Source: [Zimmermannella] alba NBRC 15616
GTDB lineage: Bacteria; Actinomycetota; Actinomycetes; Actinomycetales; Microbacteriaceae
Assembly (NCBI RefSeq): GCF_001570905.1
Contig: NZ_BCSO01000001.1
Location: forward strand, 434,001 to 498,000
Direction: 5' to 3'
Length of the DNA stretch: 64,000 bases
The position numbers were made by a program, and so were the translations under genes. The notes beneath the pieces were generated by a model. That model was not told the DNA's origin and did no database searches. It worked only from the letters and a program-made list of their open reading frames with translations. Positions 26,756 through 34,997 of this stretch are shown one piece after another; positions within the stretch are counted from its first letter, which is position 1; the number at the start of each line of letters is the position of its first letter.

Positions 26756-29029
26756 ATGAGCGACCCCACGCAAACTCGCGCGTTGCGTCGCCTCGTGCCC
26801 CGCATCTTCACTCGAGCGGCTGCCGAGGAGAGCGAACTCGCACCGTTGCTGCGCGAACTTCGTCGACGCGACCCGAAAGCAGACACCGCGCTCGTCATCC
26901 GCGCCTATCAGGTTGCGCGGCGCTGTCACGAGGGGCAGTTCCGTAAGTCGGGGGAGCCGTACATCACCCACCCAATTGCGGTGTCCCACATCCTCGCTGA
27001 ACTCGGCGTCGGCGCCATCACCGTCGCTGCAGCGTTGTTGCACGACACCGTCGAAGACACCGAATACTCGCTCGACGAGCTGCGGGCCGACTTCGGTGAC
27101 GAAATCGCCATGCTCGTGGATGGTGTGACCAAGCTCGACAAGGTTCGCTACGGCGAGAATGCTCAGGCCGAGACCGTCCGCAAGATGGTCGTCGCGATGT
27201 CGAAGGACATCCGCGTCCTCATCATCAAGCTCGCCGACCGCCTCCACAACGCGCGAACCTGGGGCTTCATGCCGCCCGAAAAAGCAAAGGCGAAGGCCCG
27301 CGAGACGCTCGAGATTTATGCACCGCTCGCGCATCGCATGGGTATCCAGTCGATGAAGAACGAGCTGGAGGACCTCTCCTTCGCTGTTTTGCATCCGAAG
27401 GTGTACCACGAGATCGAACACCTCGTCGCGCAGCGTCAGCCGCAGCGTGAGGCCTACCTTAAGCGCTTCATTGACGAGGTCAATGCCGAGTTGCGCCTCA
27501 TGCGCATTCGCGGCGAGGTCGTGGGGCGTCCGAAGGAGCTCTACTCGATCTACCAAAAGATGGTCGTGCGTAAGCGCGACTTCGACGAGATCTACGACTT
27601 GACCGCCCTACGTGTCATCGTCGACACAGTGCGCGACTGCTACGCGGTGCTCGGTGCCTTGCACGCCCGTTGGACGCCGGTCCCGGGCCGGTTCAAGGAC
27701 TACATCGCCACACCCAAGTACAACCTGTACCAGTCGCTCCACACGACGGTGATCGGTCCCGAGGGCAAGCACGTCGAGATTCAGATCCGCACGCACGAGA
27801 TGCACCGCCGGGCTGAGTACGGCGTCGCCGCCCACTGGATGTACAAGCAGCAGCCACCGGGATCGAGCACCGCACGTTCGGGCCGGGCCACGATCGCAAC
27901 CCCGGCGAAGGCTGGCACCGAGATGGCGTGGCTCGCGCGGCTCAGCGACTGGCAGGCCGAGACGAGCGACCCGAAGGAGTTCCTCGACTCGCTCCGCTAC
28001 GAGATCGGCGCGCGCGAAGTGTACGTCTTCACTCCGCAGGGCAAGGTCATCGGTCTCACCGCGAAGGCGACGCCGGTCGACTTCGCCTACGCCATCCATA
28101 CGGATGTCGGTCACCGGACGATGGGCGCAAAGATCAACGGGCGCCTCTTGCCGCTGGACACGAAGCTGCAGACCGGAGATGTCGTCGAGGTGTTCACCTC
28201 GAAGAACCCGGATGCTGGCCCGAAGCAGGACTGGCTGAGCTTCGTCGCCTCGGCGCGTGCGCGGAACAAGATCCGGCAGTGGTTCTCGAAGGAACGCCGC
28301 GATGAGGCGATCGAGCACGGCCGCGATCTCGTGGCCCGCGCGATGCGCCGCAACAGCATCCCCATGCACCGGGATGCCGTCCAAGAGGCCTTCGACACGG
28401 TCGCCGCAAACCTCCGGTACGCCGACATCACCGCGCTGTACGCAGCAATCGGTGATGGGCATGTGTCTCCGCAGTCGTTCCTTGAGAAGGTCCGTACGGA
28501 ACTGGGCGACGACGAGGTTGAGGACGAGCCAGAAGTCACTGAGATCGGGTCGAATGCGGCTCGGATGCCGCGTCCACGTTCGGACTCGGGTGTGCTCGTG
28601 CGCGGTGCTGCCGACATCCTCGTGAAGATTGCTCGTTGCTGCACGCCGGTGCCGGGCGATGAGATCCTCGGCTTCGTCACCCGAGGCCAGGGTGTCTCGG
28701 TGCACCGCGCCGATTGCTCGAACGCGAAGGGACTCAAGCAAGACCCGGAGCGTCTCATCGAAGTCGAGTGGGACACGAACACCTCTGGTGTGTTCCTCGT
28801 GAATATCCAGGTGGATGCGCTCGACCGGGCGGGCCTGCTCTCGGATGTCACGCGTGTGCTCTCGGAGCATCACGTCAACATCCTCTCCGCGAATCTGCAC
28901 ACCTCGCGCGACCGCTTCGCGATCTCCCGCTTCTCGTTCCAGATGGGCGACATCGTCCACCTCGACCGTCTGCTCAGCGCGGTCCGGCGTATTGAGGGCG
29001 TGTACGAAGTGGCGCGCGTCAAGAGCTAG
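26756..29029 (+). CDS. relA: Bifunctional (p)ppGpp synthetase/hydrolase
   Basis: A 757-residue Rel enzyme that makes and degrades the stringent-response alarmones. The hydrolase HD motif is HDTVED (96-101). The synthetase domain covers roughly 245-370, with RVIVDTVRDCY and YNLYQSLHTTV. A TGS domain lies near 415-475 (VYVFTPQGKVIGL), and a C-terminal ACT domain near 680-757. The TAG stop (29027-29029) lies in the GCTAGC hexamer duplicated by transposon B, so the insertion left the protein intact while separating it from its former downstream neighbour. Confidence 0.97.
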   Translation: MSDPTQTRALRRLVPRIFTRAAAEESELAPLLRELRRRDPKADTALVIRAYQVARRCHEGQFRKSGEPYITHPIAVSHILAELGVGAITVAAALLHDTVEDTEYSLDELRADFGDEIAMLVDGVTKLDKVRYGENAQAETVRKMVVAMSKDIRVLIIKLADRLHNARTWGFMPPEKAKAKARETLEIYAPLAHRMGIQSMKNELEDLSFAVLHPKVYHEIEHLVAQRQPQREAYLKRFIDEVNAELRLMRIRGEVVGRPKELYSIYQKMVVRKRDFDEIYDLTALRVIVDTVRDCYAVLGALHARWTPVPGRFKDYIATPKYNLYQSLHTTVIGPEGKHVEIQIRTHEMHRRAEYGVAAHWMYKQQPPGSSTARSGRATIATPAKAGTEMAWLARLSDWQAETSDPKEFLDSLRYEIGAREVYVFTPQGKVIGLTAKATPVDFAYAIHTDVGHRTMGAKINGRLLPLDTKLQTGDVVEVFTSKNPDAGPKQDWLSFVASARARNKIRQWFSKERRDEAIEHGRDLVARAMRRNSIPMHRDAVQEAFDTVAANLRYADITALYAAIGDGHVSPQSFLEKVRTELGDDEVEDEPEVTEIGSNAARMPRPRSDSGVLVRGAADILVKIARCCTPVPGDEILGFVTRGQGVSVHRADCSNAKGLKQDPERLIEVEWDTNTSGVFLVNIQVDALDRAGLLSDVTRVLSEHHVNILSANLHTSRDRFAISRFSFQMGDIVHLDRLLSAVRRIEGVYEVARVKS

Positions 29030-29030
29030 C
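29025..29030 (+). repeat. Target-site duplication of transposon B (left copy)
   Basis: GCTAGC, repeated exactly at 32072-32077. A 6-bp duplication of the form NCTAGN fits the known IS481 target preference. Confidence 0.9.
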
Positions 29031-30012
29031 TGTACTGATCGGGGACGTTCGTTAATCGCGTGAAGGGTGGCTGGTTGCCGCAGGCGGTGTGGGGCCTGTG
29101 GTGGTTGTAGTAGTGCAGCCAGCCCTCGAGCTCACCGCGGCGCTCGGCTTCAGAGGTGTAGCAGCGGGCGTAGGCCCAGCCGTCGGCCAGGGTGCGGTGG
29201 AATCTCTCGATCTTCCCGTTGGTCTGCGGCCGATAGGGCCTGGTGCGCTTGTGCTTGATCCCGAGCTCATGGCAGGTGTCTCGCCACAGGTGTGAGCGGT
29301 AGGCGCCACCATTGTCGGACAACACCCTCTCGACGGTGACGCCACGCTAGTTGAACCACTCGACAGCCCGGACCAGCACGGCAGTGGCGGTGAGGGCGGT
29401 TTCGTCGTCATGGATCTCGGCGTAGGCGACACGGGAGTGGTCATCGATGACGGTGTGGACGTACGCCTTTCCCATCAACGGGTCCCGCCACTTGTTGTGA
29501 GGCTTGTCCGGGGTGGCAGCGCGGTTGCGGTCGCCTTGTTGTCGGCCGACGTAGCGCCAGCCCCCGCCGTCGGGGATGTTGCCGAGCTTCTTCACATCGA
29601 CGTGCAGCATCGCCCCGGGATGGTCGTGCTCGTAACGGCGAACGGGCTCTCCCGTGGCGCGGTCGACATGGGAAAGCCGGTTCAGGTGCGCGTCGACCAG
29701 GATCCGATGGACCGTCGACGGGGCGATCCCGAGCCGGCACGCGAGCTGGACCGGTCCTTCGCGCAGGCGCAGGCGGAGCTGGATGCAACGCCTGGTCGTG
29801 GCTTGGCTGGTCTTGTTCGGCGACCGGTGGGGCCGTGAAGAGCGGTCCTGCATGGACTGGCCGGTGCTGTAGCGGTCGGCCCAGCGCTTCACGGTGGGCC
29901 AGGAGACCTGGAATCGGGCTGCGACGTCGCTGACCGGCCAGCCCTGGTCGACCACGAGCCGGGCGACGATCAGTCGGTGGCGGGGTGTGAGGGCAGCGTT
30001 GGGGTGGCTCAT
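29026..30012 (-). pseudogene. IS481-family transposase with one in-frame amber stop (transposon B)
   Basis: ATG 30012 gives an N-terminal helix-turn-helix (LTPRHRLIVARLVVDQGW, then VSWPTVKRW) and an rve/DDE core: VIDDHSRVAY, VLSDNGGAY and GKIERFHR. The frame is continuous except for TAG at 29347-29349, where the transposon A copy reads Asp. The final stop, TAG 29028-29026, lies outside the element in the target duplication. ATG 30012 overlaps the stop of the MFS gene by ATGA, with GAGGAAG just upstream. It is inactive unless the amber codon is read through. Confidence 0.92.
29031..29049 (+). repeat. Transposon B left terminal inverted repeat
   Basis: TGTACTGATCGGGGACGTT. This is the transposase-side end and encodes the last transposase residues on the minus strand. 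Confidence 0.9.
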
Positions 30013-31247
30013 CGCGGGTTCTTCCTCGACCTGCGGGAGCGGGTGAAAGTGACCAAGACCAGGACGGCTGCTCCGACCCACCAAAGTCCTGCTGCGGCTC
30101 CGGTTCTCACGAGCAGCGGCGTTCCGCTCCACCATCCGGCTGCCCAGCCTCCGAGGGCCACGCCGAGGCTGGTTCCTGTCTGTCGGAGGGCGTTGTTGAG
30201 CCCGCTGGCCACTCCTGGGCGGCCGGGCCAGGCGGACAGGCTTTCGCCCACGATGGCGGAGGTCATCAACCCGAGGCCGACCCCGATGCCCAGCAGCCCT
30301 GGGGCGAGACCCATGGTTCCCGGCAGCCAGCCCAGCGTCGCGAGTCCCACGGCGCCGACGGCGAATCCCAGGGCAGCGACGCGGCGTCGGCCGAGGCGGA
30401 CGACAGCCCTCCCCGAGAGGGGGCCGAGCACGACGAATGGCGCTGTGGCGAGCAACAGCAGCAGTCCAGTCGGCCCGGCACCCATCCCGAGCCCGGACTG
30501 CAAGTGGACCGTGATGGCCTGGAGAGTGCCGTTCGCGCCCGAGGTCATCATCGCTGCCGCGATGACGGACCCGACCAGCGCACGCTTGGCCATCTCGCCT
30601 CGACCAGCGGCGGCGGGCGGGCCGGCGTGCAGGGCCGCAGGGCGAGCCGCATACAGCTGGCGCCCGGTCCCCCACGCGGCGAAGAGGCCGAGGGGCACAT
30701 TGATCCAGAACACGGCCCGCCATGACAGCGCGGCGACGAGTAGACCGCCCACGGCGGGTCCCAGCGCGGTCGCCACGGCGCTGATGCTCGACCAGGCCCC
30801 CAAGGCCTTGGCTCGCTCACCGGGCTCGGGCCATGCCTGGCTCAGGGCGGCCAACCCGGCCGGCAGCATCACAGCAGCAGCCAACCCCTGACCCCAGCGG
30901 GCCGTCAGGACCACGAGCCATGTCCCGGCCAGCCCTCCGAGCAGCGACGCGGCGGTGAACACGGTGATGCCGGCCAGCAGGGCGTGACGTGGCCCGATGC
31001 GGTCGACCAACCACCCGGCGGGCAGCAGCGCGAGGGCGAGGGGCACGGTGTAGGCATCCACGACCTGGGCCCAGCGTGCCACGGGCACATGGAAGGTGCG
31101 GCCGACCGTGGGCATCGCCACGTTCATGGCCAACACGTCCAGCAGCACCAGGAACATGGGGATGCACAACACTACGAGCAGGAATGTCCCGCCGTTGCTG
31201 CGGGCACCACCCCGGTGTGAGGCGGGGGCATCAGGAGAGAGGTTCAT
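30009..31247 (-). CDS. MFS drug-efflux transporter (passenger of transposon B)
   Basis: A 412-residue, multi-helix major facilitator protein with about 12 or more membrane segments. Drug-proton antiporter signatures are seen: LAMNVAMPTVGRTF in helix 1, AGWLVDRIGPRHAL after helix 2 and GPAVGGLLV in helix 5. This suggests a DHA2-like exporter; the drug is unknown. The start ATG 31247 begins the conserved region. The stop overlaps the transposase start by ATGA. The regulator gene diverges 66 bp away, with a dyad in the gap. Stable passenger of a mobile element, so recently acquired. Confidence 0.88.
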   Translation of the reverse strand: MNLSPDAPASHRGGARSNGGTFLLVVLCIPMFLVLLDVLAMNVAMPTVGRTFHVPVARWAQVVDAYTVPLALALLPAGWLVDRIGPRHALLAGITVFTAASLLGGLAGTWLVVLTARWGQGLAAAVMLPAGLAALSQAWPEPGERAKALGAWSSISAVATALGPAVGGLLVAALSWRAVFWINVPLGLFAAWGTGRQLYAARPAALHAGPPAAAGRGEMAKRALVGSVIAAAMMTSGANGTLQAITVHLQSGLGMGAGPTGLLLLLATAPFVVLGPLSGRAVVRLGRRRVAALGFAVGAVGLATLGWLPGTMGLAPGLLGIGVGLGLMTSAIVGESLSAWPGRPGVASGLNNALRQTGTSLGVALGGWAAGWWSGTPLLVRTGAAAGLWWVGAAVLVLVTFTRSRRSRKNPR

Positions 31248-31268
31248 GCCTACCACGATGAGGTGTGG

Positions 31269-31292
31269 ACGCTTCGGTGGCGGTCGAAGTGT
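31269..31292. promoter_or_regulatory. Candidate operator between MFS and ArsR-type genes
   Basis: ACGCTTCG (31269-31276) and CGAAGTGT (31285-31292) are inverted arms (7 of 8 matching) separated by 8 bp. They are centred in the 66-bp divergent gap and are the best candidate site for the adjacent winged-helix regulator. Confidence 0.5.
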
Positions 31293-31313
31293 GACGGGGT
31301 GAGGATGGGTGCC

Positions 31314-32045
31314 ATGGACCCACAGCCAGACATCGCCTCGGTGGCCGCGCACTTCGCCGAACGGTCACGCGCCGCGATGATGCTCGAACTGCTCGACGGC
31401 AACGCCCGCCCCGTGACGCGCCTGGCCCAGGTGGCAGGGGTGCGCACCTCCACCGCCAGCGAGCACCTGTCCCGCCTGGCGGGGGCAGGACTGCTCGTCG
31501 TCGAGCCCGAGGGACGGGTGCGTCGCTACCGGCTCGCAGGCCCCCACGTCGCGGTGGTCCTGGAGTCGTTGATCCCTCTGGCCTCCACCCCTGGCGTCAC
31601 GGGGCTACGCCAGGCCAGCCAGTGGGACCGGTTGCGGGTGGCGCGCAGCTGCTACGACCACCTGGCCGGCAGTCTGGGCACCGACATCCTGGCGGGCCTA
31701 GTCGAGGTCGAGACGCTGCGCCGCACCGACGGCATCCAGGGCACCGTTCGGGGTCCGCTCGATGCCATCGCCGGCCCGACGGCCACCGGCTACGTGCTGG
31801 GTCCCCACGCTGCCCAGCACTTCGCCTGGATCGGTGTTGACCTCGCCGTGGTGCAGGCTGGGCGTCGTCCCCTGCTGAAGGTGTGTACGGACTGGACCGA
31901 GCAACGCCACCACCTCGCTGGAGGACTCGGAGCCGCGCTCATGCGCGCCCTCATCGACCGAGGGTGGATCGAACGCCGCCCCGGACGGCGCGACCTCCTA
32001 ATCCACAAACCAGAGGACATTTATGACTGGCTCACCACTGCCTGA
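31314..32045 (+). CDS. ArsR-type winged-helix regulator (passenger of transposon B)
   Basis: A 243-residue regulator. The N-terminal ArsR-like winged helix covers about 5-75 (MMLELLDGNARPVTRLAQVA, then TASEHLSRLAGAGLL and RVRRYRLAG). A longer C-terminal domain of about 160 residues probably senses a ligand. ATG 31314 has GAGG about 9 nt upstream; ATG 31305 is an in-frame alternative. It is divergently paired with the MFS exporter, the usual arrangement for a repressor of an efflux gene. It ends 26 nt before the right end of the transposon. Confidence 0.85.
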   Translation: MDPQPDIASVAAHFAERSRAAMMLELLDGNARPVTRLAQVAGVRTSTASEHLSRLAGAGLLVVEPEGRVRRYRLAGPHVAVVLESLIPLASTPGVTGLRQASQWDRLRVARSCYDHLAGSLGTDILAGLVEVETLRRTDGIQGTVRGPLDAIAGPTATGYVLGPHAAQHFAWIGVDLAVVQAGRRPLLKVCTDWTEQRHHLAGGLGAALMRALIDRGWIERRPGRRDLLIHKPEDIYDWLTTA

Positions 32046-32052
32046 CTCGGTC

Positions 32053-32071
32053 AACGTCTCCGGTCAGTACA
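32053..32071 (-). repeat. Transposon B right terminal inverted repeat
   Basis: AACGTCTCCGGTCAGTACA, the inverse of the left end with 2 mismatches. It is the passenger-side end and resembles the left end of transposon A. Confidence 0.9.
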
Positions 32072-32077
32072 GCTAGC
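32072..32077 (+). repeat. Target-site duplication of transposon B (right copy)
   Basis: GCTAGC, identical to 29025-29030. It contains the TAG stop of the minus-strand gene at 32073-32630. Confidence 0.9.
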
Positions 32078-32630
32078 TCGCGGCCTGCACCCGGTAGAGC
32101 TGACGGCGAAGGCCAGTGATTCCTGACACACGGCCTGCATGCTCAAGCTCGAGCAAGACTTCACGTGCCGAGACGCCGAACGTGGCAAGCCAATGTTCGA
32201 TGAGCGCCACATCGTCCGAAGACACGTTCCGGAGTTCATCGAAGGCAGCACGCGCACGAGTGACGACCCAGACACCCGCAATTCGTTCCCGCGAGGCCTC
32301 TGGAATGATCCGCTCGTAGCGGGTGATGTGCGGATGCCCCAAGCGGACGCCACCACGCGTCGTCGCAAGCTCGAGTTCCTCAGGCTGCGTGCCGCCCAAG
32401 TGGATCCATCGGGCGACATCGCCGATGACCGTTTCGCGTTCTCGCACGAGGTGCGCGATGGCAGAGGCTCGGGTTTCGGGGGAGAGGGACGTATCAACTG
32501 AGGTCCAGCCCTCCGTGATGCCGCCTCCGGCTCGCCAGAGCACCCCGTCGAGCTCCATCGCCATGAGTTCAGCGGTGGGGAAGTCGATGAGTTCGCGAGG
32601 GCGCAAATCTGCCGTGTAGACGTCGTTCAC
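32073..32630 (-). CDS. Hypothetical protein downstream of the DUF349 gene
   Basis: A 185-residue cytoplasmic protein of no firmly recognised family. The stretch RIAGVWVVTRARAAFDELR recalls proteins annotated as AbiEi-type antitoxin-like, but no helix-turn-helix start is evident and no toxin gene is adjacent, so I do not assign that role. The start GTG 32630 has a weak ribosome-binding site. Its stop TAG lies in the GCTAGC duplicated by transposon B. Before the insertion it and relA would have converged with overlapping stop codons. Confidence 0.65.
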   Translation of the reverse strand: MNDVYTADLRPRELIDFPTAELMAMELDGVLWRAGGGITEGWTSVDTSLSPETRASAIAHLVRERETVIGDVARWIHLGGTQPEELELATTRGGVRLGHPHITRYERIIPEASRERIAGVWVVTRARAAFDELRNVSSDDVALIEHWLATFGVSAREVLLELEHAGRVSGITGLRRQLYRVQAAS

Positions 32631-32696
32631 GCGACCATGATGACGAGATTCGTCACCTGCTGCAGCGGACGGCCCAAAAAGCTGTGGATAACAGCA

Positions 32697-32728
32697 GCGG
32701 GGTCCTGAGCCGAAGCCCAGAACCCCGC
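32697..32728 (-). terminator. Hairpin after the DUF349 gene
   Basis: GCGGGGTCCTG (32697-32707) and CAGAACCCCGC (32718-32728) pair with one mismatch around a 10-nt loop, 13 bp past the DUF349 stop on the minus strand. A second small hairpin, GCTGT/ACAGC, followed by T5 on the minus strand lies just beyond (about 32676-32695). Confidence 0.7.
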
Positions 32729-32741
32729 AATGTGTGCATAA

Positions 32742-33974
32742 CTAGTTGCCGAGCGCGCCCAGCCACACGCGGCGTGCCTCAAGCGCCTCCTCGGCGGCCT
32801 TGACACCCGCAGTGTCACCCTTGGCTTCTGCCTCAGCGCGCTCAGCCTCGAGTTTCTCGATGGCCTCTTCGAGCTGGCCGCGAAGGCCTGCACTGCGGGC
32901 CTTCTTCTCGGGGTCGGCGTTGCGCCAGTGCTCATCGTCGAGCTTGCGAACGTGCTGCTCGATCTGACGGAGTTCGTCTTCGATCTGGCGGAAGCGGCCG
33001 CGCGGCACCTTGCCGATTTCATCCCAGCGGCGCTGGATGTCAATGAGCTTCTCGCGGGCGGCCTTGCGGTCGGTCATCTCAAGGATGGGCTTTGCCTCAA
33101 CGAGGAGCGCTTCCTTGAGTTCGAGGTTGCCCGTGAACTCTTCGTCTTCCTTCGCGAGGATTTCCTGCTTCGCTTGGAAAAGGACGTCACCGGCAGCCTT
33201 GAACTGCGCCCAGAGTGCGTCGTCGTGCTTGCGGCCGGCTCGGCCAGCGGCCTTCCACTCGTCGAGGAGTCGACGGTAGTCGGGGATGGCGTCAGCACCA
33301 CGGGGTGCAAGCTCTTCTGCGCGCTGGATGAGCTTCTGCTTTGCGTCACGAGCCTGCTTGTGCTGGGCGTCGAGCTCAGCGAAGAAGGCACGGCGCTCGG
33401 CATCAAGCGTCGTGCGGGCCGTGCGGAAACGCTTCCAGAGTGCGTTCGCTTCCTGCTTCGGCAGGCGCGGGCCCGTCTGCTGGTGGTTCTGCCAGCGAGC
33501 GAAGAGTTCGTCGATCTTCGCCGTGGTCTGCTTCCACTGGATCTGCTTCGGGTTCTGGGCGGCGAGCTGCTCGATCTCGACGACGATGCCCTCGCGGTGG
33601 GCGAGTGCTTCGGCGAGTTCAGCGGCCTGGGCCTCCTGCTGCTCCTTGCTGAGCTCCGTGACCGTGCCACCGAGCGCCTCAAGGCGAGCGCTGAGCGAGG
33701 CGAGGTCGCCGACCGCGTTCGCACCATCAAGCTGTTCCTTCAGGTGCGCGACCGACTTCGCGACGTCCTGGGCAGGGGCGCCATTGCGCACGCGCTGCTC
33801 GAGGAGGACAAGCTGCCCCTCGAGGTCCTGGAACTTGCGGACAAAGTAGGCGAGCGCCTCGTCAGGGGTGCCGTCCGGGTATTGACCAACGACACGCTCC
33901 GTGCCGTTTTCAATGACATACACGGTGCCGTCTTCGTCGACGCGGCCCCACTGGTTCTCGGGAAGAGCAGACAT
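32742..33974 (-). CDS. DUF349 domain protein
   Basis: A 410-residue, almost fully helical protein with long coiled coils and repeated DUF349 units, for example LWKRFRTARTTLDAERRAFF and LWAQFKAAGDVLFQ. The N-terminus (WGRVDEDGTVYVIENG) is the typical actinobacterial head. Function is unknown; the family includes a protein implicated in RNA handling. ATG 33974 is the start. It lies next to the peptidyl-prolyl isomerase gene on the same strand, as in other Microbacteriaceae-like genomes. Confidence 0.9.
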   Translation of the reverse strand: MSALPENQWGRVDEDGTVYVIENGTERVVGQYPDGTPDEALAYFVRKFQDLEGQLVLLEQRVRNGAPAQDVAKSVAHLKEQLDGANAVGDLASLSARLEALGGTVTELSKEQQEAQAAELAEALAHREGIVVEIEQLAAQNPKQIQWKQTTAKIDELFARWQNHQQTGPRLPKQEANALWKRFRTARTTLDAERRAFFAELDAQHKQARDAKQKLIQRAEELAPRGADAIPDYRRLLDEWKAAGRAGRKHDDALWAQFKAAGDVLFQAKQEILAKEDEEFTGNLELKEALLVEAKPILEMTDRKAAREKLIDIQRRWDEIGKVPRGRFRQIEDELRQIEQHVRKLDDEHWRNADPEKKARSAGLRGQLEEAIEKLEAERAEAEAKGDTAGVKAAEEALEARRVWLGALGN

Positions 33975-34082
33975 TCAGGTGTTCCCTCGGTGTCGGAATC
34001 CGCGCGGACGCGCGGGTCTGATCCATGCTAGGGCATAGAGGTGACCGGGTTCACGCAACTGGGCGCTGCCACGCAAAGCACT

Positions 34083-34116
34083 CGGGGCGAGACGGCTTCT
34101 CCGCCACCTCGCCCCG
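34083..34116 (-). terminator. Possible terminator of the peptidyl-prolyl isomerase gene
   Basis: CGGGGCGAG (34083-34091) and CTCGCCCCG (34108-34116) form a 9-bp stem, with an inner GGC/GCC pairing, 18 bp past the minus-strand stop. The T tract is weak. Confidence 0.55.
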
Positions 34117-34134
34117 ACGGAACCGCGCGGGGTG

Positions 34135-34923
34135 CTACTTGAGTTCGAGCTTCTCGAGCGTCGTGGGAACCGTCGGCTCGCCATCGCCGGTACCGTCCTT
34201 GACGCCCTTGTCGGTGACCTGCGCTATGAGCTCGTCAAGGCCCTTCGTCACCTTGCCCATGATCGTGTAGCCACCGGCCGAGTCGCTCGGGATCGTGGAG
34301 TCCTCGGTGACGATGAAGAACTGGCTACCCATGCTCTCGGCGTTGCCGCCCTGGCGTGCCATCGCGATGGTGCCAGCGGGGTAGAGGTCATCCTTCGGTG
34401 CATTCTCGATCGGACCCCACTGGTAGCCGGGGCCGCCAGTGCCCTTGCCGGTCGGGTCACCGCACTGCAGGACGAAGATGCCCTCAGTCGTGAGGCGGTG
34501 GCAGGGCGTGCCCTCGTAGAAACCGCTCTGGGCGAGCGAGACGGCGTTCGCGACCGCCTGCGGCGCCTTCGCGCCGTCGTACTCCACGTCGAGCGCGATG
34601 CCGTTGATTGTCATCTCACCCTTCCAGGTGCGCGATTCGGCAAGGCTCGGGTCGGGCACATTCGCGGCCGGAGTGGTTTCGTTAGCCGCCGGAGTTGTCG
34701 AGGTCTGGGCTGCAGCATCTTGCGCGGGCGGGGTTGCGCCGGGGCCGATCGCGAAGAAGGCCACCTGCAGGGCTGCCGTGGCGAACGCCACAACACCAAG
34801 ACCGATGAGCGAGCGACGGTTGTCACGCGAGGAACGCTCGTGCTGCAGCTCGTAGACCGCCTTCTTCGCCGCATACTCTCGGGCGCGGCGGCGCTGCTCG
34901 CGATTGGACGTTCCTTGAGCCAC
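34135..34923 (-). CDS. Membrane-anchored cyclophilin-type peptidyl-prolyl isomerase
   Basis: A 262-residue protein: a basic cytoplasmic head (NREQRRRAREYAAKKA), one membrane helix at about 38-59, a Thr/Pro/Ala linker and an extracytoplasmic cyclophilin domain. The domain shows FYEGTPCHRLTTEGIFVLQCGDPTG and GSQFFIVTEDS. It probably helps fold secreted proteins. The start ATG 34923 diverges from rarA across 74 bp. Confidence 0.92.
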   Translation of the reverse strand: MAQGTSNREQRRRAREYAAKKAVYELQHERSSRDNRRSLIGLGVVAFATAALQVAFFAIGPGATPPAQDAAAQTSTTPAANETTPAANVPDPSLAESRTWKGEMTINGIALDVEYDGAKAPQAVANAVSLAQSGFYEGTPCHRLTTEGIFVLQCGDPTGKGTGGPGYQWGPIENAPKDDLYPAGTIAMARQGGNAESMGSQFFIVTEDSTIPSDSAGGYTIMGKVTKGLDELIAQVTDKGVKDGTGDGEPTVPTTLEKLELK

Positions 34924-34997
34924 TAGCTACTCCAGACGTGTTGAGAGATGGGGTGCGTGACAGACACGCACCCGGCGAGTTTACTAACATCCAGGCC

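Larger units (their letters stand above)
29031..32071. mobile_element. Transposon B: IS481-family element carrying MFS exporter and regulator
   Basis: A 3041-bp unit bounded by 19-bp inverted repeats with 2 mismatches and flanked by a perfect GCTAGC 6-bp duplication. From the left it holds a minus-strand transposase, an MFS exporter on the same strand and a divergent ArsR-type regulator. The passenger genes lie between the transposase start and the far inverted repeat, as in transposon A. It sits exactly between the converging stop codons of relA and the hypothetical gene at 32073. Confidence 0.93.

Noticed and set aside
27608-28960. 450-codon minus-strand open frame opposite relA
   Set aside because: It lies wholly inside relA in the antisense phase typical of high-GC genes, and its translation is low-complexity Arg/Asp/His-rich with no family features.
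30013-30723. Upstream extension of the transposase B frame
   Set aside because: It overlaps the MFS exporter on the same strand in another phase. ATG 30012 matches the start of the A copy and has its own ribosome-binding site.
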